The translations under genes were made by a program, and so were the position numbers. From the NCBI GenBank assembly GCA_037954325.1, contig JBBMNZ010000001.1:26334258-26398257 (forward strand): a stretch of 64,000 bases of DNA, written 5' to 3'. Positions 1-14,199 of this stretch are shown piece by piece. Source of the DNA: Fistularia commersonii (lineage: Eukaryota; Chordata; Actinopteri; Syngnathiformes; Fistulariidae). The notes below the pieces were generated by a model, which did no database searches, was not told the origin of the DNA, and was given only the letters and a program-made list of their open reading frames with translations. The first letter of the stretch is position 1, and every line of letters begins with the position of its first letter.

Positions 1-392
1 CAACAGGGGGGATTTCTGTAAAGAGTTTGCATGGAGTTCCTTCTAGTTTTCTGTTTTTCCTCCAACAGTCCAAAATATTGCAGTAGGTTCATTGCAGACC
101 CTAAATTGTGCAGACGTGAAAGTCAATGAAGGGTCGTTTGATTCCATATTTGGCCTTTTGACCAGTCTGGGGTAAAGACAGGCGGTGTAGATAAATAAAT
201 GTATGAATGAATCACTGCATTTACCAAAAAAAAAAAAAAAAAAGGAATTCTCTCTCTTTTTGAAGTGATTTCTGTCTGTTTTTTTACTCATTTAGCAGAC
301 TTTTCATTCACTGTGATATTATCCCGTCATATTTTAGTTATCTAAAAATAATGCATTTTCTAAGAGCGTGCCCAAAAATAGTTCTGCACAAC

Positions 393-425
<33 letters not shown>

Positions 426-3400
426 AGAAAATCACATGCAATTGAGTCAATGGACATTTTTTATTGAATTATCTAAAAATATATCACTTACAAAAGCACC
501 TCCAAAACAGCAATAAACTATAAATGGGAATGAATTAAAAAAAAAATGGAATGTGCATTTCTCATTTCATATGAGATTTTATGCTACATCTCCAACAGTT
601 TAAACAAAAGTGGAATTTAGACATTCCTGCTTACCCTGGAGATAAAGTCAAACTTGGAAAACTTGCTGCTTAAAGTTGTGACACATTTCTTGCTATCCAT
701 TTTATAATGACTCAATCAAGAGCCAAGACATGTGAGAGCACCTCATCTGCCCGCAGTCATTGCAGCTACCCTCAGTTGACCAAGAGATGTTTTCTAGGGG
801 GAACCACACGGAGCGTATCCTCTCCTCGCTATTTGCGATTGTTTTTTTTCCTACTTTGCGACGCATTTCTCCAGCGACCTTTCCAACCTCCCCGTCAAAC
901 TCATTAGTCTGTGCTGCAGCGGCACATCTCTGATGGTTACAAACAGCCGTCGCCGTATTCTCTTCACATCTGCTCCGAGGCCACACTGATGTGCGGAGAC
1001 GTCGCCGCAGCAAAATCTCATCAATGAGACATTAGTATTACAGAAAAAAAAAAAAAAAAAAAAGGACACTAGAACTCTGTGCACGGAGCCAAAAACAACA
1101 AAAAAAGATTAACACTATAAATTGTTAATGCTGTGATTAAATGCAATGAAATAATACCATAACTTGATTAATAAAGATGAGAAAATAATGACTTCTTTTC
1201 TGCAAGCAAACAAATCCGAGGCCGGTCGCATATCCTGAAGGGTCACTCTGTTGACGGACTTCAACGCCGCTGCGTGTTTGCAGACTTTCACGTGCATATA
1301 AGGTGCTTTCGTTTCGGAGACGAGTGCTCAAAGACGTTTTTGTTGGAAATATAAAACCGTCCGATCTTGCTCGGAATCAACGCGGTTTTCTTGTTTCGGG
1401 ATCCCTTACTGTGCGGTTTCATCCCGCATCCTGAAAACCCGGTCTCACGTCGGTCGGTTTCTGCGTCTCTCCCTCAAGATTGCACCGAATTAATATATCA
1501 ACCGACGGATAAATGTCGGAAAAAGCATCCGGGTCGACGATACATTTGCGAATCCTGGGAATGCGAACGCATACAAATGTGAGGGGCGGCGTGCATGTGC
1601 ATGCATTGTCACGCATTGTGCATTGTGCGAATTCACTCGCCGGCTCGTGTGTGTGTGTGATAATGGACTATGTCCATCAGCACACAGAACACGAGTCGTC
1701 TGTGTCAGACAGAGGACACACTTAATGCCTGTCACAGGGTCAGATCAAATGTGTACAAAGGAGAATTGATTCCTTTGAAAAAACAGAATCCGACCAAGGA
1801 CAGTTTTCCCATTTGCCAAGGAGTAAGAAAGATAGGTGTATAGAAAGACGGGAGAGGGAGAAAATGGGAGGGAGAAATGGTGTAGGTGCCTGCGAGAGAG
1901 AAATGTGTTGATCTTTTGAGATGAAAAGCCCTACTTTCACGGGCTACAAAATGGAATGATGGGCTTCAGGGCCAAGGCTGTGAGAAGAGGAGTTTCTTCC
2001 CCCTCCAGGTCCTTTTGTTATCCTCTCATCAGTCCACCTCGGAGGAGGCTGAGGCAACGGGAGCGAGGGGGGCGGTAGGAGGTGGTTATGTCAAGTCTCT
2101 GCCCGCCATGAAACGGGCTCCCTCCGCGGTCCTCGGGGGGTAGATGCCGCCTCGCGCTCGCCAACGCAGGCGAGATGGAGGACCGAGGCGGGTTCGCCAC
2201 AGACGAAGGGTGTTAATGAGGGGAAAAGGTTTCGGCGGGCTCTTTTTTAGAAGGCGGCCCCTTTTGCATTATATTCTTGACTCCCCTCCAGGGGGGCCTA
2301 ATGACGCTCTCCAAGTATGGCGGTCTTGAGACAATAGCGGGGGGGAGGAGGGTGGGGGGCAAAGCTGACATAGCAGGGAAGAGACATCCCGAGCACAAGG
2401 GAGGAGGTCGCTGAGAGAGAGAGAGAGAGAAAAAATAAATAAAAATGGGGAGGCCGGAAGGGGGGGAAGACAATGGCAGCCCTACTACAGAGAGAAGGAG
2501 CTCTTTTTCTCAAGACTCTTCATGCTCCCATCTTCCTCTCACTTCAACCTCTCTCTTCTTCTGCGCCTCACCTCTCCACCTCCATCCATCCACCCTTTTC
2601 TCACCGCTCGGGCGGATAGAGCAGGATGGTAATGGTCACGCACAACAGAAGTATTTTCCATTAACTTAAGTATGTACAAGGAGCTAATGTCTAACTGAGC
2701 TAAATGTGGATTTGGTAGGAATCTCAAGCTCCATCAAAGGCGGGATGAAGAACTGCAGCCATGATGGTGCTGCACGAAATATTGCGAGAACAGAGGGTTG
2801 GGAAAACTTCATCTGGAAGCTCGGGTTTTATGCCGCAAGTGGACATGGCTTGTGAAAGAGCAAGGTTTTTAAAAATATTCATTTTCACAAGAATTTAGTT
2901 GATTAAAGAGGTTAATGTTGATGAGCACAAAGTCCTTGCTTTTGACCCCAAGACCAGTGGGGAAAAGAGAAAAAAAAAAAAAAAAAGCTGAATATTAATT
3001 AGAGCAGAGTTTAGAGACAATTCACCGATAAAAAAGGATGAACGTCTCAGGAATTTTTTATTTTTTTAATTATCTTTTTTTAATAATTCGAGAGCTTATT
3101 TCAACAAATGAGAAGAGTTGAACGTCTGTAAGGATCAGCTGTCAGACGTCGAGTTCAGTCGCGTGCCGGAAAGATGTTTTTCATTGCGATTCGAAACAAA
3201 AGCACAGTTGGAAAGCTGTGGATCTTGGTTGGTAAACGACAACATATAAATAACGCGATAACAACGTCGCGTTGACAAAGACAAATCTCGAGGTCTTAAT
3301 AGCGCTGCAATCAAGGTGGGAACGAATATACGATAAACTCATCATACCTCTCACGTATGTGCGTTTCGCTATCGGCAAACATCCGGGCATACGCATCTTT

Positions 3401-3600
3401 TCTCAGAAAGGCAGGGAGCTTTGCAAATAGTTTGCTTATGAATTTCGCGCAATCAAAATCTAACCCGATAAATTGCACTTTCATTAACCTCATAATATTA
3501 GCATTTTCCCGACGCCGGAATACAGCCTCGCCGCGATTCGCGCCTCGCCTCCGAGTTTAGCGGGCTCGACACGAGACTCGTGCCGCACACCCATCTCCAA
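1..3600. other. Intergenic, no gene recognised
   Basis: A/T-rich DNA with several A-tracts (about 222-243, 397-423, 1044-1063) and a GC-rich, CpG-containing block at about 2030-2340 next to a short (GA)n run near 2413-2430. Short open frames here have no recognisable motif or splice context. Confidence 0.6.
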
Positions 3601-4060
3601 CCCCTCCGCCAGCCCCTTCCATCGCCAAGAATGTCAGAGTATCCATAAACAAAATCAGGGAGTACAGTAAGGTCTCCAATCAAGGCAATCAGAGCGGTTT
3701 TCAGAGGTGTATAGCACAGCGGCGCTGGTCTCGTCGTTGTCTGCGCTTTAATTACTTGCTTTTGCATTTTGGTGGGTGGGGGGGGTGATGGGGGTGATTG
3801 TGCCTTATCACCTATCTCCAAGGATAAAAGACTACCCAATTACTGTGTTTGGATGCTAATGATTGCATTTCATTAGTAGCTGCTCTTAGCCCTCCTCACC
3901 CACTAAATGAATGAATATGCCGTAATTTCAATTATTGGAATTATGAAAATTGCTTTTAAAAAGGCGGCACGGGTGTCATCAGCTGTCTACAGTGACATAA
4001 TGCCATTTTAATTTCTATAATAGTTTTAATTGTCGGTGGCCCCGCTGTGCATTAATCATT
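3600..4060. promoter_or_regulatory. Candidate conserved non-coding element
   Basis: Complex, repeat-free sequence unlike its flanks. It contains clustered TAAT/ATTA homeodomain-type words (CTAATGATTGCATTTCATTAG near 3855, CATTAATCATTTAAT near 4050) and a CAGCTG E-box near 3980. There is no open frame of note. The call rests on composition only. Confidence 0.35.
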
Positions 4061-4299
4061 TAATTGTATTGTCTTTTTCCTGCAACAAAACACCTACACC
4101 CCCCTCCGAACACCAGCCACACGCTTTTCCCGCCCCGACTTTGAAAATACAAATCACAATCAGCACTATCATCTGGAGAGTGAAGAGGCGCAGAGAAAAA
4201 AAAACAAAATCCAAGTTAGGTGCCTCCATTGTTCCTCTAAGCTCGAGGCTTTTGAGTTGGGATTTTTTTTTTTTTTTTTTGATATTTTTATAAAGATAT

Positions 4300-6600
4300 T
4301 TTTGAGACTTTGCGACCTTGAATTAAACTTATTTTGATGAGCACTTTTGTCAGGAAAAAAATAAAAAAGAAAATAATTTTAAAAAAATTGTACAAAAATC
4401 ATATTTAAGCTATAATAGCAACGGCGGGTCAATATTCATTTATTTTCTTGCTTTAAATTCCAGCTTGATGTTTGGTCTTTAAATTTGAGTGAATGCCGGG
4501 AGAGGTCAAAGATCGGGGGGGGGCGTTATGGTTGTCATAGTGCCTTGCTTTGTCCTCTGTCAGGGAAATTACTGGGAAAGGTCAACTTATTGAAAATTAT
4601 TATATTCATATGGCTCAATGCTTGCTTTCCTACCGTATAACCCATAATACAAAGGGACAGAATTGAAAAAAATATGTGCCAATTAAATTGTAATTCATGT
4701 TCCATCAAAGGATAGCTTTTATATTTAGACAATAAATTCACTCTTCTTCCTTCGTATTTTTTTAAAAGGGAAACTCAGGACATTTCAGCTCAAGAAGAGA
4801 CGGTAGTTGATAATGTGGTGTAACGCAGGACTAAAAATAAATTATTGTTTCACTTAAGAGCGACTGAATATTCTTGGTTGCAAGATTCATCTGAAAACCA
4901 GTCAGTGTTTCCCGCAGCCTGCGATGACGTCCTCCCTGTTAACAAGTCAATTCAGAGAAAACTATTGCAAATAAATGGTCCTCACTTGACAGGGTTACGT
5001 TCCAAGGAGTCCGTCGTTGAGTGATTTCATCTTCAAGTGAAACTGAAGACGGACGACTTGGCCGATATTTTGTGTGGTCGATACAATGTTTATCCAGCGC
5101 AGTACATACTGTACTTGCACAGTATTTGCATACATATAGGCCATTCGTACTATATTATTTTACAATTTCTTTTTCTTTAATATCTGCATGAATACAGGAC
5201 AATTTTATTGTATCTTTGATGCTGATATTTTCACAAATATACCTGGAGGCCATTTCTACCATACTACCGTACAGTATTTGCATACATATAGGCCATTTGT
5301 AGTGTATTATATAACCTTTTCTTTTTCTTTGTATATATTTACATGAATATTACCATAGGTACTCGCTCCTGGACCATGTTGAATGAGCTATTGTCCGGGA
5401 ATTAGTCAGTTATGACGTAGACGCTAAAGTCAATGGTCTTGTTTGTACTATGTTCATTTTAAAACGTATTTGTACTGACTTGTGTTTTATTTGTGTCGTG
5501 TAATGTTACGTTTTCTTGGATCCTAGGGAAGGCTCATTGGCAGCCTTGACACCAAATCCTTAAAATACATAGGGACGGACCGGCCTGATGCTAAAATTGA
5601 TTTACATCTAGCAGGATCAGGAAAAAAAAGACAGGAAAAAAAACAAAAAAACACTGAAAAGATTCGATCAGATGCTAGATTTTCAGTGCTTGTTTATGGA
5701 TAATTAAATGCAACTGTTTTCTCTTATCTTTTCACAAAAAGTTGAATCAAACTGCAACTCAACCCATTACAGAGAAACATATTCCAAAAAAAACTAAATA
5801 AAAAAATAGGGGTGTAAATATCATGATTTTACTGTATCAATCAATATCAAGAGCTAGATTTTTACCGTCATATCAAGAAACAATAAACAGACTCCACTAA
5901 TCCGTTAAGGCAAAAAGAAAAAACGCCTGGCGTGTGAAAACAAGAAAAAAAAAACGCTGGCGTCGTGCTGAAACGAAAGGTGTGGAATCAAACAGTCAAC
6001 AGCGCAACATATTCACCGTTTTACACATGTGGTGGCGGGAGGCCGTGCGAGAGGGGAAAAAACCTCTGACTGACAGCCTTGAGAAGCTCTCCACTGTCTC
6101 CTCCATCGCTTCTCAAGAGGGAGGAGGTCAAGTGTGCCCCCTCAAACAAACACACTCGGATGCCCATGCAGAACACCTTGCCAAGCCTTTTAGCCACAGC
6201 TGTTTTTCTTAAAACTCGTGTCATTGGGAGCAGCAGAAGCCTTTCTTCCGCGGCTTCGGCAGGGCAGGGAGGGCCAGAAAGCAAGGGCAGGTAAAGGTGC
6301 GAGCCAGGATCGGGAACTCAAAGTGAGACCTCCACGCAAGGAAAACATTTAGCGCCTTGGCCTTTTGCATGTCTTGTGTGTTTTAAAAATAGGGGGCGAT
6401 GACCCTTGGGATTTTAATTTTTTTTTTTTTTTGAAAGCAACCCTACCAAGGCTAAGCGATTAGCGCAAAAATATATAAAATAACAACTTTTAGAGTTCAA
6501 ATGTGTGACATTCATGAGAAACCTGTCACGGAAATGTATTCAATATATAGACACTAAGACATTTATGTAAAAAGAAAAGAAAAAAAAAAATTCACAAAGC
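4300..6600. other. Intergenic AT-rich filler with a local duplication
   Basis: No gene seen. Apart from the 152-bp-period repeat at 5119-5352 it is mostly A/T-rich with poly-A tracts. The 6020-6290 block is GC-richer but has no convincing coding signal. Confidence 0.55.
5119..5352. repeat. Two direct copies of a ~70-bp segment, 152 bp apart
   Basis: The words CAGTATTTGCATACATATAG, GGCCATTYGTA and TTTCTTTTTCTTT occur at about 5120 and again at 5272 in the same order. The copies differ at scattered positions, so the duplication is old. Confidence 0.75.
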
Positions 6601-6622
6601 TCTTTGATTAGCATACACGCAT

Positions 6623-6778
<156 letters not shown>

Positions 6779-8970
6779 TCATTCTTGGGTCAATGGCTTA
6801 ACTTTCCACCAAATTTAATTGAAACAAGTTACCAGGGCCAGACGCTGTCACTCAAGAGTGGAAGAAGGATAGAGAGAAAGAAACAGCAAGTGTGTTTGTG
6901 ACAGAGACAGAAAGAGGACTGGGAATGAAAAAAAAAAAAAAAAATAGTCGAAACGGAAGCAGGAAAGTACACTTGATTAAGGGGAGGATTTACAAAAGAC
7001 TTGCCCTTGGTGAGTTTGAATTACATGAATCCACGACGAGCCACATACAGTACTCTTCAGCTCTCTCTCAAAAGAAATAGACCATGACATTTTTTGAACT
7101 TGTCAACACTATTTTCGGGGCCAAAGGTCAAGAGATCTTTTAACATACAGTGAACAAAGATGAAGATTTTTTTTTTTTTTATTGATTTATTTTTCTTATT
7201 ACCGTCTAAGGGACAAGATCTCAGTGATAGGCTTTTATTTTTATGCTGCCTCAATGGCATTGTGATGAATGGCTGGCCTGTGACCAGTTCCAACACAATT
7301 GTGCCACCTCCTGGAATAAATGGGAGAATCTTATCAAGGCCGGCAAAGGTTCAATTTATGAGTAACTAAGTAAAAAGAAAAAAAGAAAAAAACAGCTGTT
7401 TTGTGATCATGTTTGTTTCGGAATGTCACACACGGCAACTTCAACGTCCTCTGAAGTAATTTAACAAAAAATAATTTTTGATTTTTTAATATATAAGCAA
7501 TAAGGGGTGGTTGATTTTTGAACATAACATGTATTCATGATATACAGCATGTCATGAGTTTAAAATGAATAAACAAAATGTAATGCCAGAGAGACGTGTC
7601 AAACATATTTCCCAAACAGTGACAAACGTCATGAATTCCTCTTCATGCCTTTAATACAAATTTCATAATTATTTGGGTCATTTCTTTTCTGTTTTTCTTT
7701 TTAAATGGTGATCTTTAATGAATCAAGTGAATATGTGAAGAGGAAAACCAAATCCATTTTTTGCAACCTCGAAAATTATAGGACTACATAGCTTTCAAAT
7801 ACAAACAGATTTTTAACTCTTGCAGGTTTTTACGGCAATTTCTGACTATTTACATGTTTGTGTTTTAAGGCATTTTCTGACTGACAACAGTGGATTGTTT
7901 TTTTTAATTTCAAATGAGCATATGAAAATGTGAAAACATCATCCAAAAACAAAAAAGAAAATGTTTTGCTAAATTTGCTTCATAAATGACGATACAGTGC
8001 CACCCTTGGATTGCATTTGATAGCTCCAGTGATAAATTACCCAACTCTGCTCATAAAACAGAAAATTCTCTGCCAACAATCACATAATCCAACATAATAT
8101 TGATTTTTCGTAGCCTGAAAAGGAGTTCTCTCATTTGTGATAAGCTAAGCTATGTAGTTCTGCTAAAGTTGTGTATAACTACCACATCCCTGAAAATGTC
8201 TATAGTTAACTTATCCTCTTATCCTTTCAGCTGTTCCCTTCAGCGTTTGCCACCGCAGATCATCTGCCTCCATCTAACCCTCTCCTCTGCAGGGTCAACA
8301 CTTACTGAAAATAAAAATACCACGATATCCCCAACTTAACCAGTAATAAAATTTCAAGTCACAAGTATTGCTGCTCCCATGCAGTTTAGGTAAACCAATA
8401 TTTGTTTTGCTGAACCGCTAGCATGGCGGTTGCCCTTCGGGGTCGGATTTTTTTTGGGTTGACGAAATTCCGAGGCCGTTCAATTCCGACATCGAGGAAG
8501 ACGACTCAAATGGTTTTAGACAACTGCATTTTTAGCTGATGCGACTTATATTCAGATACGCTCCATAATCCGACAAATAATTTTTTTGAAATCGGCATCA
8601 GAATCTCAAGACGTTAATTTGTTATTGACTGAGCCTTCTCATCCAAACAGGAGAAATTCCCAATTTTTGCGCGACCTTTCTTTTTTTTTTTTTCTTCTTT
8701 TTTACCCCTGTACCTGAAGAGTCACCAGTATTTTTCTTTCGCTCTGATGAGAAATTTTGAAAATTCTGCTATCATGACAACCCCTGGGAGGCGCCTGCTT
8801 TGATGGATGCACGATGCATTTGTATTTCGCGAGAGCTGCCACGGAGGCGGATGGGTGTTTGTGTGTGTGTGTTGGGGTGGGTGTTCTCGAAAAGATGCGG
8901 GTGTGTGTGAATGTGTATTTGGGGTGCTGTTGGGGCCCTGATGGGGAAGTGAGGGGGGGGCAAGGGAGAA
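6779..8970. other. Intergenic, no gene recognised
   Basis: AT-rich with A and T tracts. A patch at 8400-8530 has more CpG than its surroundings but no motif I recognise, and a G/T-rich stretch lies at 8850-8960. Confidence 0.55.
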
Positions 8971-9068
8971 GATTGGGGAGTGATTCAATTGCTACACAAA
9001 TGGATTTGGCTAATAGAAGGAGCCTCTGATCCTGACTGGTGCACAGCTGGAGCTCCCCTAATTGGAGA
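8970..9068. promoter_or_regulatory. Candidate conserved non-coding element
   Basis: A short complex block with TTCAATTG, GGCTAATAG, CAGCTG and CCTAATTGG words, flanked by G-rich and purine-rich simple sequence. Inferred from word content only. Confidence 0.25.
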
Positions 9069-9269
9069 GGGTGAAGAGTGGAGAGGAGAGCGGGGAGAAG
9101 GGAAAAAAAAAAGAAAAGAATATGGCCCTGGAGAAAATGCGCCTCGGCTGTAACACCATTGACTTGACGAGGATCATGCCAAACACTAATACTGCTGAGG
9201 GGAAAAGGAAGAAAAAAAAAAAAAAAAAAAAGACAAAAGGACGCACGTCGGGAATGAACGTCGGGTGAA

Positions 9270-12200
9270 GGCTCATCGCAACTTGGCGTTCATATTCTCA
9301 CATTCAAGGAGCAACTTAATACACTGTTGTGTCATCGTTTGCAGTGTTTTAAATAGGCCTATTTGATGAAGGGTGCAATGTGAGCAAAGTGGCCCGCTCT
9401 CTAACCCTCTTTGCATCAGCAAGGACCATTAAAGAAATAACTTGGCCCGATAGGTGAAAGCGGGATCCTTACAACCATTTATCAGCCCTGCGGTGTGAAT
9501 GTTGTCAGCGAGCTGCAATCATTGTGAAAATAAACCCAAATACAGCAGGTGTAATGTTACCGAGGGTCTTCTGTGTTATTAGACCAGCTGGATGCACTTG
9601 AACGTAACCAGGGACAACAGAAACCGGCACTGACACCACATCCTTGGAACCGCACATGTCGAAGATATTCAACTTCATATCCCAGAGGTAGAAAGAAACC
9701 ATGAAATATTCAATTTGGTAAAAGCGAGTGTGGAAAAACGCGACTTTCTTCAAATAGAAATCCAGCGGGAAAAGCTGAAAAATATTTCTTAATTTGATTG
9801 AGAAATCACTGAGGCTATAATTTAACATTTCCATGTATTTCTGGGAGAACGGCACTAAATAATTATGAATAAACTGGAAGACGTGTTAACAATCTTTAGC
9901 CAGAAACACATTTAACTGGACCGCACCTAAAGTGTGGTTTTCATGAAATGTATTTTATTCATTCTGAACGTAAACCATACAGCTGGTCCAGTTGAATTGA
10001 GGATATATTTAAATAAGACTGTTTGGTCTGATTTATTCTACAAGTTCAGTGTGACATTTGGTTTTGGGATAAAAAAAATCCCACAATTGCAATTTAGAGC
10101 TACATGGAAGCAACAATGATTCATTTAATGGCAGAAGTGGAAGCCTAGCCTGAGTTCACTCCAAAGATGGAGAGAGCTCTAGTCAGTCAAATTATTGGAC
10201 ATGAAACCTGCACAATATTAATATAACAAAGAAAAAATAAGAAATTAGAGCCTGAATAGCTAATTCTTAAATGACACGGATTAAACAAAGCAAACACGGA
10301 TGAGGTCTGGAAATGGGGCAAAATTAAACATGTCATTTTACACTTTTTCCAAATGTAAAGTGAGCATTTGGGGGAGGAGAGTGCAAGTGGACGCCAAGGT
10401 TAAACTTCCAGCTATGGCTGAAAAAAAGTTTGAGATATCAATCAATCAAATCAATCAATTCAATCTCCTGCTGGTCAACTTCAGTTTTGTTACCTCAGTT
10501 TAAGATCGGGGCGAGAGGGAACTTTTTGTCTACTGGGAATTTCCTGGCGTTACAGCGTCTTGTCAAAAGTTTAAGACTTTTGTCCAGTGAAAGGGGCTTT
10601 TTTTTATTTCTTATAAAACATTTCTCATATGCTATGTTAGTTGCTTAGTTAATTTAGATACCTTTTTGTGTTTTTTTTCCTCTGTTAAAAAAAATGAATG
10701 AATTTTTTCTGGTTAAATTATATATTCAAGCGACAAAGTGCCGCTCAGAGAATTTTGAAACGACACAGAAACAATTCGTTAAAATTATCCAAGTCTTGTT
10801 GCGCCTCGAGTAGATCTTCAACTCCATGCTTGTGATCCAGATGAGGCAGATTTATTGACAGTTGTCAATATTTTGCTCTATTTTCTTCATAATTGATAAA
10901 AAAAAAAAAAAAAAATGCAGCTGTTTAATAGTGAGGGCATTTATTTCATCCCAGGAAAAAGAAGAATGTTTGTGCAGGCAGAAGTCTTTTCAAAGAGCTG
11001 CAAAAAAAAAAAAAAAAAAAATTGCAAGAAAAAAAAAAAAAAAATCTTATGTATGACATGAAGTCCATAAATAAGGGAGGATCATTGTGGAGGGGTGTTG
11101 AATTATATACTAAATTATAGCCATCCTCAGAAGAATTACTGGGAATATTCCCAACAGAACAATTAAAGAGGAGAATACAGGGCGTTTTTCTTGAAAATTT
11201 TTTAAACGTTTGATCGGGACACATACAAAAGAGTCTAACGGAAGTTATCCAATTTATCACAATTTGTCTTTGCTAACTGGAAACTGCCAGATACTCTCAT
11301 TTCACAGGCAACAGATGGACAGTAATTTTAAAACCCGTGGCTTTTTAAATGTCTTTACTTTAGTTTCTAAACTAGAAAAAGGATGTAAAAAAAAAAAACA
11401 TTACAGCCAGATAATTTTGATTAAATACAAGTACAGCTTTGACACTAAAATGGATGAATAGGGATGTCAATGACATCTACCAGCGTGGATAGATTCATTC
11501 TATTTTGAGAAAATTTCACAAAAAAGGAATTTGTTGTAGAGGTTTAAGGATTTGACATGTAAACCAGAGGCCAAAGCACTTGAATATGATAAATTTACCT
11601 TCATCCATACATTCCTCAATATTATTCTGAGCTTTTTTTCAAGATATTTTTGCATTAACATATGAAGTGGATTATGTTTATAATTTGCGATAGAAACATA
11701 TCGTTTGAAAATGTCTTCTTTTTTTTAAAGAGTGTTTAAAAACACGCTAATATGCAAAATAATTCCTTTGATTTAATTCCAGTTAAAGATCAGCCTCAAG
11801 GTTTAATCCTCAAACCTGACTGCATTCATGAAGGCAGTTGAATGACAAGATTCAAAAGTGTTTGTCATATATAAAGGCTGAAAACATGTTTCCTTCCATG
11901 AAAACATCCAACGCGTTCAGATAAAAGTAACAAATAAATAGTACAAACATACTGTATTAACCTCGTGTGATAGTGCAGGGAACTACGAACATGCGCAGAA
12001 ATGTAAAGAGTATTGTTATATTGTGCAAGTTAAAGTTGAGTGCAGCTTTGATTGTGCAACTCAAAGTGCAGATGTAGGTTGTATGCAGATGGTTGAAATA
12101 GACAGTTAAGTGACCTGAACCGGGCTGACGTGAACAAAGGGCGCAAAAATAGAAAGCAAAATGCATTTGCCTTTCTGGGAAGAAGTTGGGGTGAATGAAA

Positions 12201-12690
12201 TAGAACCAAAGAGCACATAAGCACGTGAAAAACAATTATTGAATGAGAACGAAAGCAAGAAAGTGAGAGAGGAGAGAGAGAAAGCAAGCAGGCAAGCTCT
12301 TGTGTGTTCTAAAAGCAGGGGTCTTTTTTTTTTAAAATGTCCCAAAAACACAAAGAGCTGCTCAGCATGAACGCACCAGGGGGGCTCTTAGGAAAGCCAT
12401 CAGCTCACAGGGAGAGGGCAGAGGGAAGACGGTCATATAGGAAATGGATGAAGGGTTTCTGGGAAGAACAGGGCCAAGAGCCGATGCACGCGCGCGCACA
12501 CACACACACGCACGCACATCCTCACTCTCAAATCTGTTAACCAGGATGTCCCACGCATGTACGTCCTGTTGCATAGAAAATCAGGAAATGCGCACGCGGG
12601 ATGCGTTTCGGTATCATTATCATCCCTGCGTCGCCTGTGTGACGCCGCACAGACATATTGGTGCACAAACCCTCAGATCAGGCCGGGACC
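9270..12690. other. Intergenic, no gene recognised
   Basis: Mostly AT-rich. A-tracts at 10900-10915, 11000-11044 and 11386-11398, and a purine/CA-rich stretch around 12490-12520. No splice-bounded frame or structural RNA was recognised. Confidence 0.55.
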
Positions 12691-12946
12691 CCGGCGTACA
12701 GAGGCAGGCTGACGGACCCTCCCACCGTGTTTCCATTGTGCCCAGCATTGTAACAGTTTTGTCTGAGCCATATGGGCTGGTTTACGGATGTGGACCCCCG
12801 GCAGCTGAGGCTTTGTCCCCGTGTCACAGAGGTCGTCGGGATTGTGTTCCCATCTAATTCCCTCTTTCAGGGACTGCAGATCAGAGTCTATAATGATCTG
12901 GGCGGCCTAGCTTGGGGATTACTGCTGCTGTGTCTGACATCAACAG

Positions 12947-12948
<2 letters not shown>
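12690..12948. promoter_or_regulatory. Candidate conserved non-coding element
   Basis: A ~250-bp complex block (about 50% GC) ending abruptly in a (GT)n-(GA)n-A run. Its frames are open for tens of codons, but without a splice or start context, so I favour a regulatory element over an exon. Confidence 0.3.
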
Positions 12949-12994
<46 letters not shown>

Positions 12995-13004
12995 AAAAAA
13001 AAAA
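12949..13004. repeat. (GT)n-(GA)n-(A)n compound microsatellite
   Basis: About 31 bases of GT, 15 of GA and 11 of A in direct succession. A short (AC)n tract follows at 13120-13138. Confidence 0.95.
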
Positions 13005-13281
13005 AGCTAGCAAGGGATGACATCTTGAGATGAAACATCGTTGCTACTCCTTAACAACAGGGATCAATTGTTTCCACCCGTCCACCGCAGCAAAATAGAT
13101 CACTCCCCCCCTCCAAGACACACACACACACACACACTCTCAGTTTTCCACCTCATTTCACTCAATCTAGCTTAGGCAAACATTATTAGTGGAGAAAGTG
13201 AAGGCGGTGAAGGGAAAGTAACAGCTTCTTGTGAATTTACTGACCTCTTCTGTCTTGTGGTTAACAAATTAAATGAGTAAC

Positions 13282-13880
13282 TGTCTGGATATTTGATTTT
13301 TGATTCATCTGCACTGTGACGAACTGCAACTCTCACGTGTCATTTTAAATTGAATTATTATTATTTTAAATCGATGACACATCCTGCGATATAGCATTTT
13401 CTCTTTCGTCAGGAGGATACTTTTAGTCCCTAATTGTGTATATTAGGTTTCGTGGAGTTGCAGGAAAAGTGCCCAGTTCAAAATAGACATGTTTATCCTG
13501 CTCGTAATACATATTGTAATACATACTATTGCAAAAACTACACGTATTAGAACAACTAAAATAGTGTACAATGGTGCTCATTAAAATTCATTCTTTTCAT
13601 GAATATTTTATAGAACTATTCTATAATCAAAATTGTACACAAAGTTGCAAAATAAGATGTTAGACATTACATAGAATGTACCACCCACACAATATTCATG
13701 ACAAACAACACAAACAATAGTTTCTTCAAGGGTAAACGTAAACATGATTTCCCTCTGTTACTAATCACTAGTCAATAATGATGCAATAATTTTTTAAGAA
13801 AATGTGTCTATTAATCTTTAGCAATGATACATGATAATCCCGATACAAACGACAAATAAGCACAGATAATGCATAATGAC
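13282..13880 (+). repeat. Duplicated segment Y, copy 1 (~600 bp)
   Basis: Collinear with 18073-18656. Shared words include CATCTGCACTGTGACGAACT, GCGATATAGCATTTTCTCTT, CCCAGTTCAAAATAGACATG and ATACATGATAATCCCGATAC. Small indels and substitutions separate the copies. No open frame or terminal repeats were identified, so class is unknown. Confidence 0.9.
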
Positions 13881-14199
13881 ACATAATAAATGTTTAATTT
13901 GTAATCAAAATTGATGCATATGCAATTAAAAATGCTGAGTCAAAAGTGTATCTATTTTAAAATTCACTATTTCTATTTTCTTTTTAACATAAATATTCTG
14001 ATGATAATCACTCATAAAGCTCAAATAAGAAATGGAAATGGACAAATGAAAATGGAGCAAATCTCCTGTTCTTTACATATCTGAAAAAAAGAAGGGATTA
14101 AATAAAGGTTTAAATGTTCGATAATTTGAAGTTGGTCATTTCAATCTTTTTTATGACCTGATTATAAAAAAAATAAAAAACATAAAAAAAAAAAAAAAA

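Noticed and set aside
2030..2340. GC-rich block as a first exon or CpG-island promoter
   Set aside because: No recognisable coding start, no downstream exon, and only moderate CpG content.
9505..9855. 116-codon minus-strand frame
   Set aside because: No family motif and no splice context; such lengths arise by chance in AT-rich DNA of this extent.
12444..12857. 137-codon plus-strand frame
   Set aside because: Starts in a His/Thr-rich simple repeat, has no domain and overlaps a likely non-coding element.
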